Made by a program: the position numbers and the translations under genes. A stretch of DNA of 64,000 bases, from positions 424,913 through 488,912 of the forward strand of contig JXTC01000048.1 in NCBI GenBank assembly GCA_002914845.1, in the 5' to 3' direction. Of this stretch, positions 59,350 to 64,000 are shown piece after piece. The notes beneath the pieces were generated by a model. That model made no database searches. It saw only the letters and a program-made list of their open reading frames with translations, and was not told where the DNA came from. The first letter of the stretch is position 1; each line of letters opens with the position of its first letter. The stretch comes from Trema orientale (taxonomy: Eukaryota > Streptophyta > Magnoliopsida > Rosales > Cannabaceae).

Positions 59350-62300
59350 TCAGGAGACAACAGAGAATTCCTGTTCTGTAGGCAACACAACAACCAAATG
59401 CAGCTTGCCCTGCTGTAGCAGTTTTACCGGATTCTTGAACACCGAGACCCTTGCAACATTATTTTCCAATAGAACTACATGTGCAAGGCTGAAAGCTTCG
59501 CCTTTATCAATTGCAAACTGCCACTCTCTCATGGTTATCTTGAGCCAATTTTTCCTCGGAGATATTGTTGCTTTAACTTCAATAAACTCTTCACCAGTTT
59601 TCCTGTCCGCAACAACTATATCGTAAGGTAAACCTGTTTCATTGTGTTCATTAACCCACTTCACAGCACGCTTACCAGCTTTTCCAATAAAGTACTTATT
59701 AGCAAGATGCTCACCAAGTCTCCCAGTCAAGATTGCTTGTGCATTGGGTGTACCAATTCTTATCTGATCTCTCTTATAAATTTGAGATGAGCCCGATTTA
59801 CCTGTCTCTGGAGCGTGATTTAAACCAATAGGATCAAGTTCTTTGGTTATACCAAAATCAGTTTGATTATAACCATTGCCACTATGTTCTACTAGACGCT
59901 TGAGATCTGGCAAAACTAAAGCCGTAGATGTTGCTGCTGCATCATCTTCAATGGTCCATTCATTGTCAATTGACATTGGAATGTCATTGTATGTGTGGTC
60001 AATGGCTAGACGACTGTCCTCCTTTTTCTTCTGTGAACCACAATTGGGCTCTGCAATTGATGGCTGTGTCTTGAGACCACCAGAACAAGCATAATCAAAA
60101 CCCGGTGCATTTTTCCAATTTGCAGGTGGCCAGTTTGAAGAAATTGCTGATTTTTCTTTCAACTTTGAAGTTTTCTGCTCTTTCATTTCTTTTGAAGAAA
60201 AATTTGACTGGACTATTTTATCACCCTCTGCGAATGAAGACACAGATGCAAGGGACCAAACAGATTCTCCATCGGGAAGCTTTGGGACCTTTTGGCTATT
60301 CAAGATGAAAAATTCTGTTTGATCCTCACTGGAACCTGATTCCGCCATGGTTGTGATCATGTGAAGGAAATTTGCCATGTGCAGTTCAGGATTCCCATCA
60401 AAAAATAAACGGGAAAGCTCCATAAATAAAGCATGGGCATCTGATTCTTGGGTTGTATACAAAGTATTACCCTGTAAAAATAATGAAATGGGACTTTATA
60501 TGATATACATAAATATATTATATATGAGAGACATAATATGTGCATGTCCAATGCCAACAATCATCACAATGCTCAAAGAATGAGATTCCGAATTTAGAAT
60601 AAGTTTCAAAAAGCATTTTGTTGAAAAAAAAAATATATTGTCCACCCTTTAGGAAAGCATGTCAAAGTTCTACAGACATGAAAGGCTCTTTCATCATACA
60701 AAGATTGTTTACTAATTCCTTCTATCATAGCCTGCTGTTAAACGTTTAACTACTATTCAAAACTCCAAATGAAACCCTTATTTGTCTTCCACGAAATCTT
60801 GCAGTTATAACATTGTGAGCCAAAGTTTCAGGCGCCTATCTCATCTAGCTTTTAGATTCTTCCAGGTAATGACTTTCAAGTCTTTCTACAGGTGATTGAA
60901 CATAAATACAGACAAAAAAACAAAGGAATGAGATGGCATACCTGCAGAAGACATTTGGATTTGACACGCTTCTCCGATGTACTGCCACAACTTTTTATAA
61001 CATTCCGGTAAAATAGTTGTTCAACAACTACTACTTGTAGACTGTTTATGGTATTAAATCCGGACTGCTTTAGTTGAAAATATTTATCTGGGTGCACAGC
61101 AGACAAGTAACGCTGAGCATATGGAAGAACCCAGTTCATCAATGAAGCTTTAAAGCTGGAGTCTGCTACACCATAATATATTGCTTCACGACTTACAACC
61201 TGCATATTAATCGGGAAATTAAGAAGATGAAAAGTCAACTACATCTTCTTAGGTCACAACTGAAGATTCCACCTTCATATTAATGTAGTGCAGCATGCAG
61301 ACAAAGACCGCATCTGCTTATATAGACATGTTAACAACTTAACATTGACTAAACCTATCCATAAGTAACTAGACCTTTACAAAATTATTTTTCGGGAAAT
61401 CTATTTTCCAAACTCAAGAATAAAGCCTCATCTTCTTTACAAAATTCAAAGCGAAAAGTTTAGTTGCAAAAGTAAAGATATATCTACAGCTGAGTGCCTG
61501 CAATCTGTTGATAGCAAGGAAAGACGGAGATTGAGAAAGAGGAAGAGTTCTTACCTCTGAAAGAGCAGGTATTCCTAAAGCTCTCATAAGGACAGACACT
61601 TTTGTTTTCATCACTTCTTTATCATCCTTGCTCAGTTCGCCCAAGTGTAAAAAGTCAATCCCATCCATATGCTTAAAATGCTTTTTTAACCTCTTATCAT
61701 CACACCAGCACACAAGGCCAAAGGAAGGATGAAGAGAAACCCACTTATCTTGTATGGTAGGCAGCACTGTGCATTCCACCTTTCTAAGAGAATCTTTCAG
61801 GTAAGCAATATCCTCTGTACTCAATTCTGATTTTAGTCCATTAGTCCACTTTACAAGAACTTGAAAAACCTGAGAGATGGGAAAAACTAAGATTGCTGAA
61901 TAACCTGCATTAACTGAAAGTAATGGTGCTCTGAATTTCATAACTTACTGCTTTAGCAGATTGTGAAGGCAAAGTGACACTCGATAACTGCTGCAAAATC
62001 TGAAGGTAGGAAGGGAGAGGAGGGTTCTCATGGACTCCACACACATCAATAAAGAAGTCACGGAGGCCAGGATAGATATTGCACAACGTCTTGTTTAAAG
62101 GACCAGGAGCCACACTGGTTAACGTGCATTGAGGATGCATCTCTTTCATTTGGTCCATAGCTCCAGTCGAATCATGCCAAAATACTTCATCGGGAGACAA
62201 AAATTTACCAGATACTACATCCTCATGACTTAAACTAGATGCATATGGTACAAATATGCAAGGTTCAGAATGAAATTCCTCTGCAAATTTCTTTGAAACA

Positions 62301-63112
62301 GCCACTTCATGCCAAATAAACGCATACAATTTGGACATTTGTGTTACGCTGGCCAGTAAAAAAGTAAAAAGAGTGTCACTGAAAGACCAAAATCTGAGCT
62401 AAAAGCGTCATTGAAATACCAAAATCTAAACTACACAAAAATTACATCTTGTATAAATAATTAACTGAAGTCGAAGGGAAGGATTGAAATCAGAAGAAAT
62501 TATTGAAGATAAAACAATTTAATCAAGAGTTCCAAAGATATCTTAAACATTCTTCTAGAGAAACAATTCCCTAGAAAAATGGAAATAAAAGAAGAAAAAT
62601 CATATGGCTACAGAAGAGCAAAGGCAGCAAGGAAATGAAAAGTAGAACATAAAACGAAAGAAACGGTAATCAATTAAGATGACAATCTTGTGAAGAAAAA
62701 TGACAAAATATCAATACAGTACGACCATGTTCAATTAAGGGCATATAAAACCAGTCAAACAGAAAATAAAATTCCTTGCATATTGCGTGTATATTTTAGC
62801 CAATTCCTTTTACATGGACAGTTACAGTACAATCATGTTCCAATAAATGGTAAAAACCAGTGAAACAAAAACTCTTCACATAGGTGAAATCAAGAAACTT
62901 GAACAAAGTTCCAGGGGGAAAAAAGGGAAACTTGAACAAAGCATGATATCATTTATTTCAACTAAAGAACGAGGTCCAACATGATCAAAGATACAGTAAT
63001 ACCTGGCCATGAACGGGGTCTTACATCTCCATGTTTTCAGCACTTCATAAACGTCTTCAAGGGTTACCTCAGTCTTAAAACCAATATCACTGGCTAACTT
63101 CCCGCTTTTCAC
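59350..63112 (-). CDS. NOV: NO VEIN-like protein, C-terminal 734 residues (gene runs off the window)
   Basis: The last five exons are 63112-63003, 62348-61949, 61869-61555, 61199-60942 and 60471-59350; all junctions are GT-AG and in frame. The early exons are part of the large repeat-containing body that follows the N-terminal GHKL ATPase in this family, which lies beyond the right edge. The last exon holds DUF3883: GRLGEHLANKYF, then LPYDIVV, then EEFIEVKAT about 18 residues later, and REWQFA. In Arabidopsis the protein is nuclear and needed for leaf vein patterning, auxin-dependent development and cell-fate decisions; its biochemical activity is unknown. The Glu...Asp...Glu-x-Lys layout resembles the PD-(D/E)XK nuclease fold (inference). 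The segment before DUF3883 is Ser/Lys-rich and poorly conserved. Confidence 0.9.
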
Positions 63113-64000
63113 CTGTTTGAAAAGAAACAAAGTACAATAAATTATGAAAAATTCAAGACAGAATAGCATACAAATGAAAATATAATTATAAAGGAACAAA
63201 TATGTCTTTTACAAAATTATGAGTTTCCCAGTCAAAACCCATTTTTTAGTTTAAGATTGTTGCACTCACAAGGAGAAAAACAAAAAACAACAGCAACAGC
63301 CACCTCAGAATTCCTTTTTCCCAAATGAGGAAAAAATGCTCTCAAATATTTAGAAACGATTACAAAGAAATTTCAAAATGTTCCTAAAAACCTTAAATCA
63401 ATAAAGAAATTATTGGAAAATCCTCATCACAGATCAGAGAAACTGCTCTTACAAATTTGTTTGTGATTATATAATCATCAATTTTGTCGATTAAGTAGTG
63501 AATCTCCTTCATTTTACATAATTCTCATTTTCTGTCCCATCACCAACTAAAGAACAAACAAGAAACTTATATAGGGAGACAAAATTAAATAAGAGAGAAA
63601 GGGAACCATCTATTGGAGAAGCAATATTCCTAAACAGGCAGTGTGATCATCTACATGCGAAGAATTTAAGATGAAATTATAACAATTTACACTTGGTGGT
63701 TAAGTATCTCGTTAACGTCCAAGTTCTACCGTACAAAACTGTCAAGCACGTGAAAGGAGCAATCCTATGGATAGTTCCTTGTGTTCAAAGTTACAAAAAG
63801 ACACAAGTTTCCTATATTCAGCAGCAGCAAAAGACTTCAAATTGGCAGAAATCAAAGACACTTATATCATATTACTTAACTTCTATGGATATGAAAAGAC
63901 ATATTTATCATTGAATGAAAGCTTATTGTATCATGTCTGGGAACAAATTCAACTAAAATTTATCGATCTGTTAAATGAATGATAGTCATCACTAATGGGT
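63113..64000 (-). other. Probable intron of the NO VEIN-like gene, to the window edge
   Basis: The acceptor TCAAACAG immediately precedes the exon at 63112, and no further minus-strand coding block of the family is visible to the right edge. Plus-strand frames at 63693-63982 have no recognisable domain. Confidence 0.5.

Noticed and set aside
63693-63982. Overlapping plus-strand frames at the right edge
   Set aside because: No domain seen; the position is best explained as an intron of the minus-strand NO VEIN-like gene.

Overview
This is a nuclear genomic window from a flowering plant, most likely a eudicot; the species cannot be fixed from sequence alone. The evidence is AT-rich DNA, many short GT-AG introns, plant-only gene families (NO VEIN, plant ARPC2B, the FAD-oxidase/methyltransferase form of cyclopropane fatty acid synthase) and plant hAT, MULE-like, LINE, SINE and Ty1/copia debris. 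The gene models below were spliced by hand. Reading frame and phase were carried across every junction, and every model closes exactly on its stop codon.

Layout. 1-7.0 kb is AT-rich intergenic DNA with a small inverted-repeat element, a 281-bp tandem duplication and a long MULE-like repeat block. 7.0-15.2 kb holds an intact 24-coding-exon cyclopropane fatty acid synthase gene (872 aa). 15.6-23.5 kb holds debris of the same gene: a stray exon-15 fragment, a LINE fragment, and a second copy that starts at exon 8 and is broken by four frameshifts. The last intron of that pseudogene is swollen by a 1.59-kb foldback element and a 726-bp hAT element, each flanked by an 8-bp target duplication. 25.3-27.4 kb (minus strand) is a two-RRM hnRNP-like protein with a Gly/Tyr/Ser/Asn-rich tail. 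27.9-28.5 kb is a second small hAT-like element. 30.2-31.2 kb (plus) is a 276-aa JASON-like protein. 32.5-34.9 kb (minus) is a 99-aa acidic protein ending in a CaaX prenylation box.

35-41.8 kb is intergenic, with microsatellites and an old tandem duplication whose second copy carries a MITE and a tRNA-derived SINE. 41.8-46.9 kb (plus) is ARPC2B, the ARP2/3 actin-nucleation subunit 2 (371 aa, 10 exons). 47.8-48.7 kb (minus) is an intronless TMEM45/DUF716 membrane protein. 49-52 kb is LINE remnant, a foldback hairpin and MITEs. 53.2-57.7 kb is a decayed Ty1/copia element. 58.1-58.8 kb is an inverted-repeat element with local tandem duplications. 59.4 kb to the right edge (minus) is the 3' part of a NO VEIN-like gene: the last 734 residues, including the DUF3883 domain.

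The genes do not form a pathway. They are ordinary, independently transcribed plant genes separated by transposon-rich spacers. No clearly novel enzymatic system was found. The most interesting structures are the intact and decayed pair of synthase genes, the very large foldback inside the pseudogene intron, a likely GC-AG intron in the intact synthase, the CaaX mini-protein, and the nuclease-like signature of the NO VEIN C-terminus.
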